In this document: positions 45,301 through 53,235 of the stretch, one piece after another
Layout: every line of letters begins with the position of its first letter
Numbering within the stretch: the first letter of the stretch is position 1
NCBI GenBank assembly: GCA_023416735.1
Contig: JAEZGX010000036.1
Span: 1-53,360 of the forward strand
Direction of reading: 5' to 3'
Length of the DNA stretch: 53,360 nt
Source of the DNA: Verrucomicrobiota bacterium
GTDB lineage: Bacteria; Verrucomicrobiota; Verrucomicrobiia; Opitutales; Opitutaceae
Position numbers and translations under genes: made by a program
Notes under the pieces: model-generated
Database searches by the model: none
Told to the model about the DNA's origin: nothing
Seen by the model: the letters and a program-made list of their open reading frames with translations, nothing else

Positions 45301-45707
45301 ACTTCCAAGGGATGAAGGAGCGCGAGTTCTCGGAAACATCATTCTTCAGCGCTCTGGCTTGGCAACGGCTCGGCCGCGCTGAACGTTCCCGCCGCATGCT
45401 TCGCGAGCTGGGCAACTTCGCTCGCGCACTGGCCAAGAAGCCCGCCGGCATCGACTATTTCGCAACGTCGCTGCCGACGATGCTGCTGTTCGACGACGAT
45501 CTATCGGCCCGTCAGCGCACGAGCGCCTTGTTCATGGAGGCGCAGGCCCGCCTCGGGCTTGGCGAGCGTGGCGCCGCACGACGCTTGCTACACCAGGTGC
45601 TTACGCGCGATCCCAGCCATGCGCTCGCGCACGAGCTGATGGTGCCAACATTCGCCTCGAACCCGAAGTCCAAGCCGAAGTCGCGATCCGACCGCAAAAC
45701 GAGCTAA
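42309..45707 (+). CDS. DUF5107 domain protein with tetratricopeptide repeats
   Basis: From the ATG at 42309 (a GTG two codons upstream is possible) this is 1,132 residues. The first 370 residues match the DUF5107 type: LENEYLYVMILPELGGRIQ, GIEFNWPQHHRP, HPGETKTWSQYWYP. This beta-sandwich resembles galactose-mutarotase-like folds and suggests carbohydrate binding. From about 490 to the end are many TPR-like helical pairs (ALRRDSGDARCHLAMGRWHL; ALRLNSDNLRARALLAVVLR; AVRADPNDARLRYERDQLW). There is no signal peptide, so it is probably cytosolic. The adjacent divergent AraC-type regulator suggests sugar-induced expression. Exact function unknown. Confidence 0.85.
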   Translation: MSQAQSPVVVRRDTITLPTYSPEPPTRHPMFLEKRVYQGSSGRVYPLPFYDRIAESPQPRAWDAVHLENEYLYVMILPELGGRIQVLRDKTNNYDAVYRQDVIKPALVGLAGPWVSGGIEFNWPQHHRPATFMPVAVAIEHSDDGAVTVWCSDHDPLSRLRGAHGICLRPGQSVLELKVRAYNRTTDVQTFLWWANAATRVHEHYESFFPPDVTSIADHAKRATSTFPLCTGRYYGVDYAERARSGVPADEQPARYQPLAEVPPNNLAWYANIPVPTSYMALGSRDDFFGGYDHRAAAGLLHVANRHIAPGKKQWTWGNHDFGYAWDRNLTEPDSTGEYPPYIELMAGVYTDNQPDFSYLHPGETKTWSQYWYPFREIGPTRQANRDAALSLTCVGRTIRLGVAVTQRRPQTTVTLFARGREIGRWQRDLAPDRPLLVEIKSRRTLQLADLSAVVSDENGRELLHHVERSPRPAAAPMPATEPPAPKDISSNDELYLVGLHLEQYRHATRMPDLYWREALRRDSGDARCHLAMGRWHLRRGEFAAAESHLRASIERLTRRNPNPYDGEPFYQLGICLRHLERTDEAYDALYKATWNQAWAGTAHHALAEIDAARQSWPQAREHLERALRLNSDNLRARALLAVVLRQLGNERGADEALRLNHELDPLDPWTQYLRGAQFPGDTQTRLDVAHDCARAGLLDDAIALLQSATPEPGSGTAPLIAYTLAWLYSKRGDKRSAGQQRKAARNAPLDYCFPARLEEIHILTDAIEADPGDPRAPYYLGNLLYDRRRHREAIALWEKSARLDSSCAIVWRNLGIGYFNIHRSPARARTAYERAVRADPNDARLRYERDQLWKRMGIAPSRRLKSLETRRDLVELRDDLAIEYCALLNLAGRHSDALQVMSSRRFQPWEGGEGQVLAQYTSAQLGLGHAALAAGDANTARSHFEAALNPPPNLGEVRHFLANPSPVLLAVGDACAALGDRAAARAHWQQAANFRGDFQGMKEREFSETSFFSALAWQRLGRAERSRRMLRELGNFARALAKKPAGIDYFATSLPTMLLFDDDLSARQRTSALFMEAQARLGLGERGAARRLLHQVLTRDPSHALAHELMVPTFASNPKSKPKSRSDRKTS

Positions 45708-45711
45708 CAAA

Positions 45712-45738
45712 AAGCCGCCGCTCATTGAGCGACGGCTT
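45712..45738. terminator. Bidirectional terminator between DUF5107-TPR and luxR-type genes
   Basis: AAGCCGCCGCTC (45712-45723) pairs with GAGCGACGGCTT (45727-45738) around ATT with one mismatch. A-rich sequence precedes it (AACAAAAAG), giving a T-rich tail for leftward transcripts. It sits between convergent genes. Confidence 0.75.
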
Positions 45739-45774
45739 GAAAGGCATGCAACGCAGGCCGGAGTCAGACTTCGG

Positions 45775-46569
45775 TCAGCCCGCTGCTTGCTCGAGCTGAG
45801 CCGGCTCGCCGGCGCCCGATGCCGCTTTATTCTCTTCCACCCAGCGGACGCAGAACTGCACGAGCTGCGTCGCGTTCGCGAGGTTGAGCTTCCGCTTGAT
45901 GTGCACGCGGTGCGTCTCGACCGTCTTGATACTGAGGAAAAGCTTCGCCGCGATCTCGCGCGTGGGAAGTCCGTCGCCGATCAGATTCACAATCTCCAAT
46001 TCGCGATCGCTGAGACTCGCAACCGGCGAATCCGCGGAGCCGTCGTCCGTGCCGTCAACGAAGCGATTCAGCATCTGCGTGGCCACGCGCTCGCTGACGA
46101 ACAGCTGCCCGTTCCGGGCACGACGGATCGCATCGAGCACGCGGCTCGTCACATCCTGCTTCATCACGTAGGCCCGCGCTCCGGCTTTCAGCACGCGCAG
46201 CGCATAGACGGATTCGTCATACATCGACACCACGACGACATCGATCCCGGGATCGAACGCCTTGATGTTTTTGATCAGCTCGATGCCGGAATTCCCCTTG
46301 AGCGAGATATCGGCGATGACCACATCGGGCCGGATCTTCATGATCTCGGCCGTTGCAGTCGCGGCGTCGGCGGCTTCACCGCAGACTTCCATGTCTGCTT
46401 CCGCATTGATCATGGCGCGAAGGCCCATCCGCATCAGCGGATGGTCGTCGACGACATAGATGCGGGACTTGACGGCAACGGGAGCCTGACCGACAGGGCC
46501 ATTCGAATACACTCGAACGACCGAACCTGGCTTGGCGCTCTTGGCGCTGGAGTTGGTAGCTAGTTTCAC
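45775..46569 (-). CDS. NarL/FixJ-type response regulator (LuxR HTH)
   Basis: This 264-residue protein has a 34-residue variable N-terminal extension and a receiver domain with Asp41-Asp42, phosphoacceptor Asp87 (VVIADISLKG), Ser115 and Lys137. The C-terminal LuxR HTH (LSDRELEIVNLIGDG; TREIAAKLFLSIKTVETHRV) completes it. All phosphorylation residues are present. No histidine kinase gene is nearby, so it is an orphan in this window. It lies beside the exopolysaccharide locus and could regulate it; this is inference from position only. Confidence 0.93.
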   Translation of the reverse strand: MKLATNSSAKSAKPGSVVRVYSNGPVGQAPVAVKSRIYVVDDHPLMRMGLRAMINAEADMEVCGEAADAATATAEIMKIRPDVVIADISLKGNSGIELIKNIKAFDPGIDVVVVSMYDESVYALRVLKAGARAYVMKQDVTSRVLDAIRRARNGQLFVSERVATQMLNRFVDGTDDGSADSPVASLSDRELEIVNLIGDGLPTREIAAKLFLSIKTVETHRVHIKRKLNLANATQLVQFCVRWVEENKAASGAGEPAQLEQAAG

Positions 46570-46640
46570 GAGTTTGAAGGGACGGGGGAGGAACCGGCGC
46601 GCGCATGGACCCCTTCATGAGCATCTTGTTCACGCAAAAA

Positions 46641-46676
46641 CGCCCGCCGCCCACGAAGGATCAACTCCGGCGGGCG
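46641..46676 (-). terminator. Rho-independent terminator of the sugar transferase gene
   Basis: On the minus strand CGCCCGCCG and CGGCGGGCG form a 9-bp GC stem with an 18-base loop, followed by TTTTT (plus-strand AAAAA at 46636-46640). It starts 28 bases after the stop codon of the sugar transferase gene. Confidence 0.85.
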
Positions 46677-46704
46677 GGTGCGTTTTGGATATGAACGAAG
46701 ATGA

Positions 46705-48108
46705 TCAGTAAGCGGTTCTAGGCGGCAGGAAAATTTGTCGCACCGTGGCGAATAGGATCTGCAGATCCAGGAGCAGCGACCACCGGCGGATGTAGAACAT
46801 GTCGTAGCCGATACGCTTGTGGAGCAGCGAAACCTCGGAAATCTCTCCACGAAAGCCTTTGCTCTGCGCCAGGCCCGTGATGCCCGGCTTCACAAAGTGC
46901 CGCGTGTAATACGAGCTCACCACCTTCGCGAATTGCTCGTCATGCTCGAGCAAGTGCGGACGCGGGCCGCTCACGCTCATGTCGCCGAGCAGCACGTTGA
47001 TGAACTGAGGAACCTCATCGAGACTGCTGCGTCGGAGGAATCGGCCAAATGGATATACACGCGAGTCGTGCCGTTGCGCCTGCTTCGTCATCGCTTCCGC
47101 CGACCCTTTGACATGCATCGTCCGGAACTTGTAGATCAGGAACTTCCGACGATTCAGACCGGAGCGGAACTGGCGGTGAAAAACCGGGCCTGGCGACTGC
47201 AACCGCTGCATCATCGCGACGAAGAGCACCAGCGGCGGGAGCACGAACAACACGACCGGCAGCGACACCGCGATATCGAGTGCGCGTTTGAGGGCCCGAT
47301 TCGCCGGATTTTCCAACGGCTCCGAGGTGAGCAGCACGAAGGTGTAGTCGCCTTCGTTCTCCACGCGGATCGGCATGCCGCCGAAATAACTTCTGCTGTT
47401 CGAATAGAACCGCACGCGGCACCCGGCGTCCTCGACGCAGCGCGCAATCTCGCGGGCGTGTTGCGGTGTGTGCGCGAACTGCGACACGACCACCTGCGAG
47501 ATGTCGTGCTCGACCAGCACGCGCCGGAGTTCGGCCAGCGACCCGAGACGCGGCAATGTCCCACGATTCGCCTCGCCCGCCCCCACCCAGCCGACGACCT
47601 GAATGCCCAGATGCTCACGCGAGCGGATCCACTCGGCGAGATCTTCGATATCATCCTGCGGCGCGACGAGCACCGTGCGCATGACAGATTGATGGAAGAA
47701 ATTCCGGATGATCAGGCGCGGATAGTAGCGATTCGCGATCACCAGCACGAGCGCCATGATCGCGATGTAGCTCGACAGGAAAAGACGGGACACGTCCGTG
47801 TCTTTCGTTACGAACGCGATCGTGAAAAGCACGGCGATGATGCGCACCAGTTGTTGGCGCGCCATGCGCGATGCCTCGATCCACCCTACGTTGCCAAGTC
47901 GGGCTTGATAGCCTTTCAACCCGTAGGTGATCCACAGTGTGCTCGCGAGCACGCCGAGAAGATAGAGCGATACGTTTGCGGACTGCGCGAACTTTACCCA
48001 ACCCAGCCACTCGATCAGCGCGATCCAGCCGGCATATACCACCGCGGAAGTCACCACGATCGCGGCGCCGTGCAAGCAGCGCAGTCCTTCCTGACGATCT
48101 TTCACCAT
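46705..48108 (-). CDS. Undecaprenyl-phosphate sugar phosphotransferase (WcaJ/polyprenyl glycosylphosphotransferase type)
   Basis: This 467-residue membrane enzyme transfers a sugar-1-phosphate to undecaprenyl phosphate and so starts repeat-unit assembly. It has four N-terminal membrane helices, a Rossmann-like CoA-binding-type domain (about 140-260) and the bacterial sugar transferase core: KRALDIAVSLPVVLFVLP, KFLIYKFRTMH, FLRRSSLDEVPQFINVLLGDMSVSGPRP-type segment and FVKPGITGLAQSKGFRGE. The usual AQVNGYRG is AQSKGFRG here. It is divergent from the NusG paralogue that opens the rest of the exopolysaccharide locus. Confidence 0.93.
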   Translation of the reverse strand: MVKDRQEGLRCLHGAAIVVTSAVVYAGWIALIEWLGWVKFAQSANVSLYLLGVLASTLWITYGLKGYQARLGNVGWIEASRMARQQLVRIIAVLFTIAFVTKDTDVSRLFLSSYIAIMALVLVIANRYYPRLIIRNFFHQSVMRTVLVAPQDDIEDLAEWIRSREHLGIQVVGWVGAGEANRGTLPRLGSLAELRRVLVEHDISQVVVSQFAHTPQHAREIARCVEDAGCRVRFYSNSRSYFGGMPIRVENEGDYTFVLLTSEPLENPANRALKRALDIAVSLPVVLFVLPPLVLFVAMMQRLQSPGPVFHRQFRSGLNRRKFLIYKFRTMHVKGSAEAMTKQAQRHDSRVYPFGRFLRRSSLDEVPQFINVLLGDMSVSGPRPHLLEHDEQFAKVVSSYYTRHFVKPGITGLAQSKGFRGEISEVSLLHKRIGYDMFYIRRWSLLLDLQILFATVRQIFLPPRTAY

Positions 48109-48333
48109 AGGTGTGTTTTCCCTCTCATTTGTGAACGGCGGTCCGACACCATGAGCATACCGTCAGTTCGCAATCAGCCTATTGTATCAGGGCCTGCTTC
48201 GGACCTCGGCAGTCGCACCCACCTCCCCATAAGGAAATCCCTGATCAACGGCGCAGTGCACGGGAACGCACTTGCCTAGAAGCGCTGTGGTTCGAGCCTC
48301 GCTCGAGACGGGCGATGTGGCTCGTCCGCCGTC
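48109..48333. promoter_or_regulatory. Divergent control region of the exopolysaccharide locus
   Basis: This 225-base gap lies between the sugar transferase gene (leftward) and the NusG paralogue (rightward). AGAGGG precedes the transferase ATG on the minus strand. A TACAAT hexamer (minus strand, near 48181-48186) is a possible -10, but spacing to any -35 is poor. No small gene or tRNA is present; GGTTCGAGCC near 48288 is not part of a tRNA fold. Confidence 0.4.
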
Positions 48334-48927
48334 ATGAACTCACTCGAGACAATCTCCCGCCTTGGCTGGTATTGCCTCCGAACGCAGCCGCGTCGCGAGT
48401 TCGTTGCCGCGCTCAATCTTCGGCGACGCGTCGGCGTCGATGTATTCGCCCCTCGGATACAAGTGCGGCGCAGCGGGCGAAGCGGCGTCGTCAGCGCTCT
48501 CGCCGAAGCGCTTTTCCCCGGTTACTTGTTCGCTCGTTTTGAATACCCGCAGCAGCTGCGTCACATCGTGAGCACGACAGCTGTCACCGGCGTGGTGAGC
48601 TTCGGTTCGCAGCCGCCCATTGTGGCGGATCACGTGATCGAGTTTCTCCGCTCGCACGTGCGACTGGCCGAGATCGACCAGGGCCAGCCAATTTTTACCG
48701 AGGGCACATGGGTCCGCATCGTGGGAGGTTGCTTCCGCGATGTAGAAGGACGCGTGCTCTCGTTCGACACTCGCACGGAACGCGTGCGCGTGTTGCTCAG
48801 CCTGCTCGGACGGGACGTGCAGGTAAGCGTGATGGCCCAACAGCTCGTGGCGCTGCCGCAGGAAAGTGGCGCGCAGCGGGCTACTCCCGTCGTGCTGCAA
48901 AACGTTGCGGCACCACTTGCCCGATAA
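48334..48927 (+). CDS. NusG-family antitermination protein (RfaH/UpxY/LoaP-like paralogue)
   Basis: This 197-residue protein has the NGN domain of NusG (GWYCLRTQPRREFVAALNL at 11-29; ALFPGYLFARFEYP at 59-72; GVVSFG) and a C-terminal KOW-like domain (EGTWVRIVGGCFRDVEGRVL). Such paralogues load onto RNA polymerase and let it read through long polysaccharide operons. Its position at the head of the export genes fits that. No ops-like loading site could be recognised by eye, although a weak hairpin lies at 49037-49058 just downstream. Confidence 0.9.
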   Translation: MNSLETISRLGWYCLRTQPRREFVAALNLRRRVGVDVFAPRIQVRRSGRSGVVSALAEALFPGYLFARFEYPQQLRHIVSTTAVTGVVSFGSQPPIVADHVIEFLRSHVRLAEIDQGQPIFTEGTWVRIVGGCFRDVEGRVLSFDTRTERVRVLLSLLGRDVQVSVMAQQLVALPQESGAQRATPVVLQNVAAPLAR

Positions 48928-49075
48928 TCGGTCCAACAGCCGGTGACACTCCCCTCCATCGGGAGAAACTGCTTGTTCGGCTCGCTCCACCCGGGGCGCG
49001 CTCGGGCGGCAGCTTGTCAGGAACAGGCGATTCGGTGGGCGTCCAGCTCGCTTCGCCCAACTCAATACATAACGC
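48928..49075 (+). promoter_or_regulatory. Leader between the NusG paralogue and the export genes
   Basis: This 148-base non-coding leader has a short inverted repeat (GGGCG at 49037-49041 with CGCCC at 49054-49058) 17 bases before the next start. It could be a target for the NusG-like factor, but the stem is only five base pairs. Confidence 0.3.
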
Positions 49076-50347
49076 ATGAAAGTCTCCCAATTCGTCTTGC
49101 TGTCGTCCGCCGCCACCGTGCTGACGTCCAGCTTGCTCGGCTTCGCCGAATTCGCCCGCGGCGAAGTCCTCCTCTCCACGACCGGACGCGCGATGTATGA
49201 TTCGCGAGTCTTCGGCGGGTTGAGTCCGGCTGACGATTATATCTTCACGCTCGAGCCGAGCCTGATCTACCGCCGCGAGGCAGGTCAGCTGAAACTCAAC
49301 AGCGACGCCGGGCTGCGCATCAACCGCTACAAGGACTTTCAGGAGCTCGATTCCGAAGACTTCTTCACGTCGGTGCGCCTCAGCCTCCCGCCCGAGGCAT
49401 CGGCCATCGCGTCCGGCACGTTTGAAACGAGCTACGATGAACGCACCGACGTGAACTACGACGTCAACGCCCGGATGCGTGAAAAAACCTTTCTGTCGCG
49501 GCTGAATACGCTCTTCCCCACCGGTCTGAAGACGAGCCTCGCGTTCGGCGGCTCCTACCGGAAAGAAGACCGCCTGCGTTTCAACGATCGCGAAACCTGG
49601 GAAGGCACTGCCGCTTTCCGCTACACAGACTTTCTCGGCGGCACCACGTTTGAAGCGCGTTATCGCCGGCTCGATGTCGAATCCACCGGCGTCAACGTGA
49701 TCGGCGTCCCGCTCGATCAGAAAAGCGACTTCTATTCGGTTTCGCTTTCCCGTCCGATTTACCACGAGGTGCGCGGCTCCATCAGTTACGGCTATCGCGT
49801 GCTGCATCGTTCGCGCGCCGAGGTATTGGGTCAGGAAGGGCGCGCCGCCGGATCCATCTTTGCCGTCAACATCGAAGGCCCCTTCCTCCCCGCCTCGCGT
49901 TTCCCGAAGGTCGATAGCTCGCTTTCGTTCGGCTATCAGGAAGCCGAGACGCCCGGCATCGCCGACACGGGTGGCAGCCGTTTCTTCGGTGCTGCACGCC
50001 TCGGCTGGCACGTGCGCGAACGCACCCAGCTCTTCCTGCAGGCTCGTCGCGCGCTGGAACTTTCGATCGACGACCTGACGATCGAAACGACGTCCGGCGA
50101 AATCGGCATCTCTCAATCCGTCGGAAACTTCACTTCGCTCAATGCCTCGATCGGCTACGAGGAGCGGGATTATCGCACGGTTACGCGCAGCGACGAAGCG
50201 TTCACCGCCCATGCCGCCGCCAACTATCGAATCACCCAGGCGTGGTCCGCCTCCGCCAACTATCGCCTGCGCGCGACCGACTCGAACTCTCCGATCGCCG
50301 ACTACGAGCGGCACGTCGTCTGGGTCGCCGCCACCTACACGTTCTGA
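49076..50347 (+). CDS. Outer-membrane beta-barrel protein of the exopolysaccharide locus
   Basis: This 423-residue protein has a signal peptide (LLSSAATVLTSSLLGFAEFARG) followed by alternating beta strands throughout (TSLAFGGSYRKEDRLRF; FRYTDFLGGTTFEARYRRLD; GSISYGYRVLHRS). It ends in an aromatic YTF-COOH, the signal recognised by the BAM machinery. Similar barrels lie beside Wza/Wzc-type genes in many exopolysaccharide loci and probably help cross the outer membrane. The next gene follows after 10 bases. Confidence 0.85.
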   Translation: MKVSQFVLLSSAATVLTSSLLGFAEFARGEVLLSTTGRAMYDSRVFGGLSPADDYIFTLEPSLIYRREAGQLKLNSDAGLRINRYKDFQELDSEDFFTSVRLSLPPEASAIASGTFETSYDERTDVNYDVNARMREKTFLSRLNTLFPTGLKTSLAFGGSYRKEDRLRFNDRETWEGTAAFRYTDFLGGTTFEARYRRLDVESTGVNVIGVPLDQKSDFYSVSLSRPIYHEVRGSISYGYRVLHRSRAEVLGQEGRAAGSIFAVNIEGPFLPASRFPKVDSSLSFGYQEAETPGIADTGGSRFFGAARLGWHVRERTQLFLQARRALELSIDDLTIETTSGEIGISQSVGNFTSLNASIGYEERDYRTVTRSDEAFTAHAAANYRITQAWSASANYRLRATDSNSPIADYERHVVWVAATYTF

Positions 50348-50357
50348 CCTACGCGCC

Positions 50358-50999
50358 ATGATCTCCCGCTTCTTTGTCTTTTCGTTGCTGGCTTCGCTGG
50401 CCTTCGCCCAGGTGCCGCCTGCCGGCGTGCCTTCCAACATGGGCACGCCTCCGCCCCCGGAGAACAATACTGATCCTTCTTATCGCCTCGTTCCCGGCGA
50501 CTCGGTTTCGGTTAACGTCTATGCCGAGCCGGACATGTCCGCGGCGCAGCGTCTCGACTCGCTCGGCATCCTCCGCCTTCCGATGATCGGCGAGGTGAAA
50601 CTCGGTGGACTGACTGTGCGCGAAGCCGAGATGGAGCTCGAAAATCTTTATCGTTCGCGAGAGTTGCTGAAGTCGCCCCTCGTTTCGCTCGCGGTGAGCA
50701 CCTATGCCATCCGGGAAGTTTCGGTTCTGGGTGCCGTGCGCTCGCCGGGGAACTTTCAGTTCCCCAAAGAGACGACCAGTTTGGACATCGTTGATTTGAT
50801 CACGCGTCTTGGCGGATTTACCCCGACCGCCAAATCGGACGCGGTGAGCGTCATTCGCCGCAAACCCGACGGAAAGGAAGAGGTCACTACCGTCGATGTG
50901 GAACGGATGATTTCAGGGCGGAAGCGCGGGGATTCTGGTCGCCGCGAGTTCGCCGTGTTTCCCGGAGACCGCATTTGGGTTCCCGAGCGACTTTTCTAA
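50358..50999 (+). CDS. Wza-type polysaccharide export protein (short)
   Basis: From the ATG at 50358 this is 213 residues. A signal peptide (FFVFSLLASLAFAQ) lacks a lipobox cysteine, unlike the lipoprotein Wza. The polysaccharide-export domain (YRLVPGDSVSVNVYAEPDM; SLGILRLPMIGEVKLGGLTVREAE) is followed by one SLBB-like domain (VSVLGAVRSPGNFQFPKE). Canonical Wza is about 380 residues with more SLBB domains and a membrane helix, so this is a minimal form that probably depends on the beta-barrel encoded just upstream. Confidence 0.9.
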   Translation: MISRFFVFSLLASLAFAQVPPAGVPSNMGTPPPPENNTDPSYRLVPGDSVSVNVYAEPDMSAAQRLDSLGILRLPMIGEVKLGGLTVREAEMELENLYRSRELLKSPLVSLAVSTYAIREVSVLGAVRSPGNFQFPKETTSLDIVDLITRLGGFTPTAKSDAVSVIRRKPDGKEEVTTVDVERMISGRKRGDSGRREFAVFPGDRIWVPERLF

Positions 51000-51028
51000 C
51001 CGCGCTTCAACCTTCCGCCTACATCACC

Positions 51029-53182
51029 ATGCCTTCTCCTTCGAAAAAAGCCGCTCCGCCGGCCCCCGCCGTTCGTATCACGGCCCGCGATGTCCTGCAG
51101 ATGTTTCAGGAACGCTGGCTGATCGGCCTTCTCGCCGGCGCCGCCGCTGCCGTCGCTTTCGTCGCTCTGCAGCCGACCAAGGATCCCGTTTACTACAGCG
51201 AGGTCAGCCTGCTGTTCGAATCGCGCAAGGATCGCGTGCTGAACATCCAGGAGGTCGTCGAAACCGGCGTCCGCAGCGCCACCGAGCTCAACATCCACGC
51301 CGAACAACTGCGCAGTCAGACGTTCTTCGACTACGTGCTCACCTCGTTTAACCGTGAGGAAACCGAGCGCATTCAGCGGCCTTACCGGGATCTCGAGAAC
51401 CCGGACAAACCCGTCCCGAGCCTCGCTGAAATCATTCGGCCCAACCTTTCGATCCACGCGCGCCGCAACACTACGATCATCGTGATTGGCGTTCAGAATC
51501 GAAATCCGGAAGCCGCCGCGCTCATCGCCAATCGTTTTGCGCGACGTTACATCGACTACAATCTCGATCGCGCCAACAGCGGCACCAACTCCGCGATCAT
51601 CTTCCTCCGCAATCAAGCCGAGGAACTCCGTTCGCAAGTCGAGGCGGTCGAAGCTTCCCTCCAGGAATACCGCGCGAAGCACAACGTTGCCGCCCTCGGC
51701 GAAAATCAAAACGTCGTCCTCCAGAAGGTCGGCACCGTCGGCACCGCTCTCGTGCAGGCCCAAATGGAGCAGGTCGAGATGCGCTCCGTCCTCGACAAGA
51801 TCGACGAGTATCGCCGCGACGGCAAAGACCTCCACGAGATCCCGCAGGTCGGGGGCTTCGGCCAGGTCAGCGCTCTTCGCACGCGTCTTTCCGAACTGAA
51901 CGCGCAGCGCCTGCTGCTTTCCGAAAAATACCTGCGGCTCCACCCGCGGATGATTCAAAACGAACTCGAGATGAACGAAACGCAGCGGCTTCTCAACGAA
52001 GCCACGGCAATGGCGATCGCGAATCTCGAGACCCGTTTGCGCATCGCCGCGCAGCACGAGATTCGTCTCCGCAAGGAGCTCGAACAAGCCGAGGCGATGG
52101 CCCACCAGCTCGACAAGACCTCCGTCGACTATCGCTTTCTCGAACAGGATGCCGCCACGAAGCGGGCCACCTACTCCCGGGTGGTCGATCGCCTCAACGA
52201 GGCGTCGGTCGCCAGCCAGATGGAAAATACCAACATCAAGATTTTCGATCCTGCATACGTTCCCGGCGCCGCTGTTGGCGACGGCGTGGCAGGCATCGCG
52301 ATGAAGGCCAGCCTGCTCGGCGTCGGATTATTCGTGTTCGTGCCGCTTGCCTTCGGTTTCTTCGACACCCGCATCAAGACCGTCTCGCACGTCGAAGATT
52401 CCCTCGGTGCCGTCTTGCTGGGCGCCGTGAAATCGATCGACGGACTCGGCGAAATCGAGCGCGCTCACGTGTATCGACTTCACAAGGACGACGGGCTCAC
52501 GGAAGCCTACCGCGGCATCTACAGCTCGATCGACATCCACTCCACCGAAGCCTTTCCCAAAGCGATCATCAGCACCAGCAGCATGCCCGGTGACGGCAAG
52601 AGCCTCACCGCCAGCAACCTCGCCGCGGTCTTCGCCGCCCACGGTCGCCGCACGCTTCTCGTCGACTGCGATCTTCGCCGCCCGGTGCTCCATCGCTACT
52701 TCGGCGTCGATGTGAGCAACGGCTGGATTCAGTGCCTCAACCCCGCCGCGGCGGTCGACGGCAAACTGCCGGAGGCGCCCACAATCGCGTTCAGCGAGAA
52801 TCTCGACCTGCTGCCTTCGGGTGGCGTCGCGAAGAATCCGACCGAAACCCTCGAGCGTTTTGTCACTTCCGGCATGCTCAAGCGCCTGCTCGAGCGCTAC
52901 GATCTCGTCCTTCTCGACACGCCGCCCGTCGCGGTTTTCCCCGACGCGCTGCTGCTCTCCCGCTACTGCAAGGAGCTGATCTACGTCTGCAAATTCGGCT
53001 CGGTGCGCCTCAACAATGTGCGGAAGACGCTGGGCAAGCTCCACGAAACGGGCGTCAAGGTTCTCGGTCTCATCATCAATCAGATGCCCGAGTCGCGTTT
53101 CCGCGCGTGCGGCTATCAAGGCTACGGCGCGTATGGCCGCGAGTATTACCAAGCTTACGCCAAGACCAGCGCCGCTCATTGA
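51029..53182 (+). CDS. Wzc/GumC-type polysaccharide co-polymerase with tyrosine autokinase
   Basis: This 717-residue protein has an N-terminal Wzz domain with a membrane helix (about 33-48), a long coiled coil (about 175-395) and a second helix (about 420-445). The C-terminal BY-kinase has Walker A SSMPGDGKSLTASN (near 514-527), Walker A' LLVDCDLRRPVLH and Walker B YDLVLLDTPPV. The tail has six tyrosines in GYQGYGAYGREYYQAY, the autophosphorylation cluster. It controls chain length and export. It starts 29 bases after the Wza-type gene. Confidence 0.95.
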   Translation: MPSPSKKAAPPAPAVRITARDVLQMFQERWLIGLLAGAAAAVAFVALQPTKDPVYYSEVSLLFESRKDRVLNIQEVVETGVRSATELNIHAEQLRSQTFFDYVLTSFNREETERIQRPYRDLENPDKPVPSLAEIIRPNLSIHARRNTTIIVIGVQNRNPEAAALIANRFARRYIDYNLDRANSGTNSAIIFLRNQAEELRSQVEAVEASLQEYRAKHNVAALGENQNVVLQKVGTVGTALVQAQMEQVEMRSVLDKIDEYRRDGKDLHEIPQVGGFGQVSALRTRLSELNAQRLLLSEKYLRLHPRMIQNELEMNETQRLLNEATAMAIANLETRLRIAAQHEIRLRKELEQAEAMAHQLDKTSVDYRFLEQDAATKRATYSRVVDRLNEASVASQMENTNIKIFDPAYVPGAAVGDGVAGIAMKASLLGVGLFVFVPLAFGFFDTRIKTVSHVEDSLGAVLLGAVKSIDGLGEIERAHVYRLHKDDGLTEAYRGIYSSIDIHSTEAFPKAIISTSSMPGDGKSLTASNLAAVFAAHGRRTLLVDCDLRRPVLHRYFGVDVSNGWIQCLNPAAAVDGKLPEAPTIAFSENLDLLPSGGVAKNPTETLERFVTSGMLKRLLERYDLVLLDTPPVAVFPDALLLSRYCKELIYVCKFGSVRLNNVRKTLGKLHETGVKVLGLIINQMPESRFRACGYQGYGAYGREYYQAYAKTSAAH

Positions 53183-53235
53183 GAATCGCGGTTCCCCTCC
53201 CGCGCTCCTCCCTTGAACCGAATCGCTTCTGATCA

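Noticed and set aside
48255..48320. Possible tRNA because of GGTTCGAGCC
   Set aside because: The bases flanking the apparent T-loop do not form a 5-bp stem, and no anticodon or acceptor arm can be folded.
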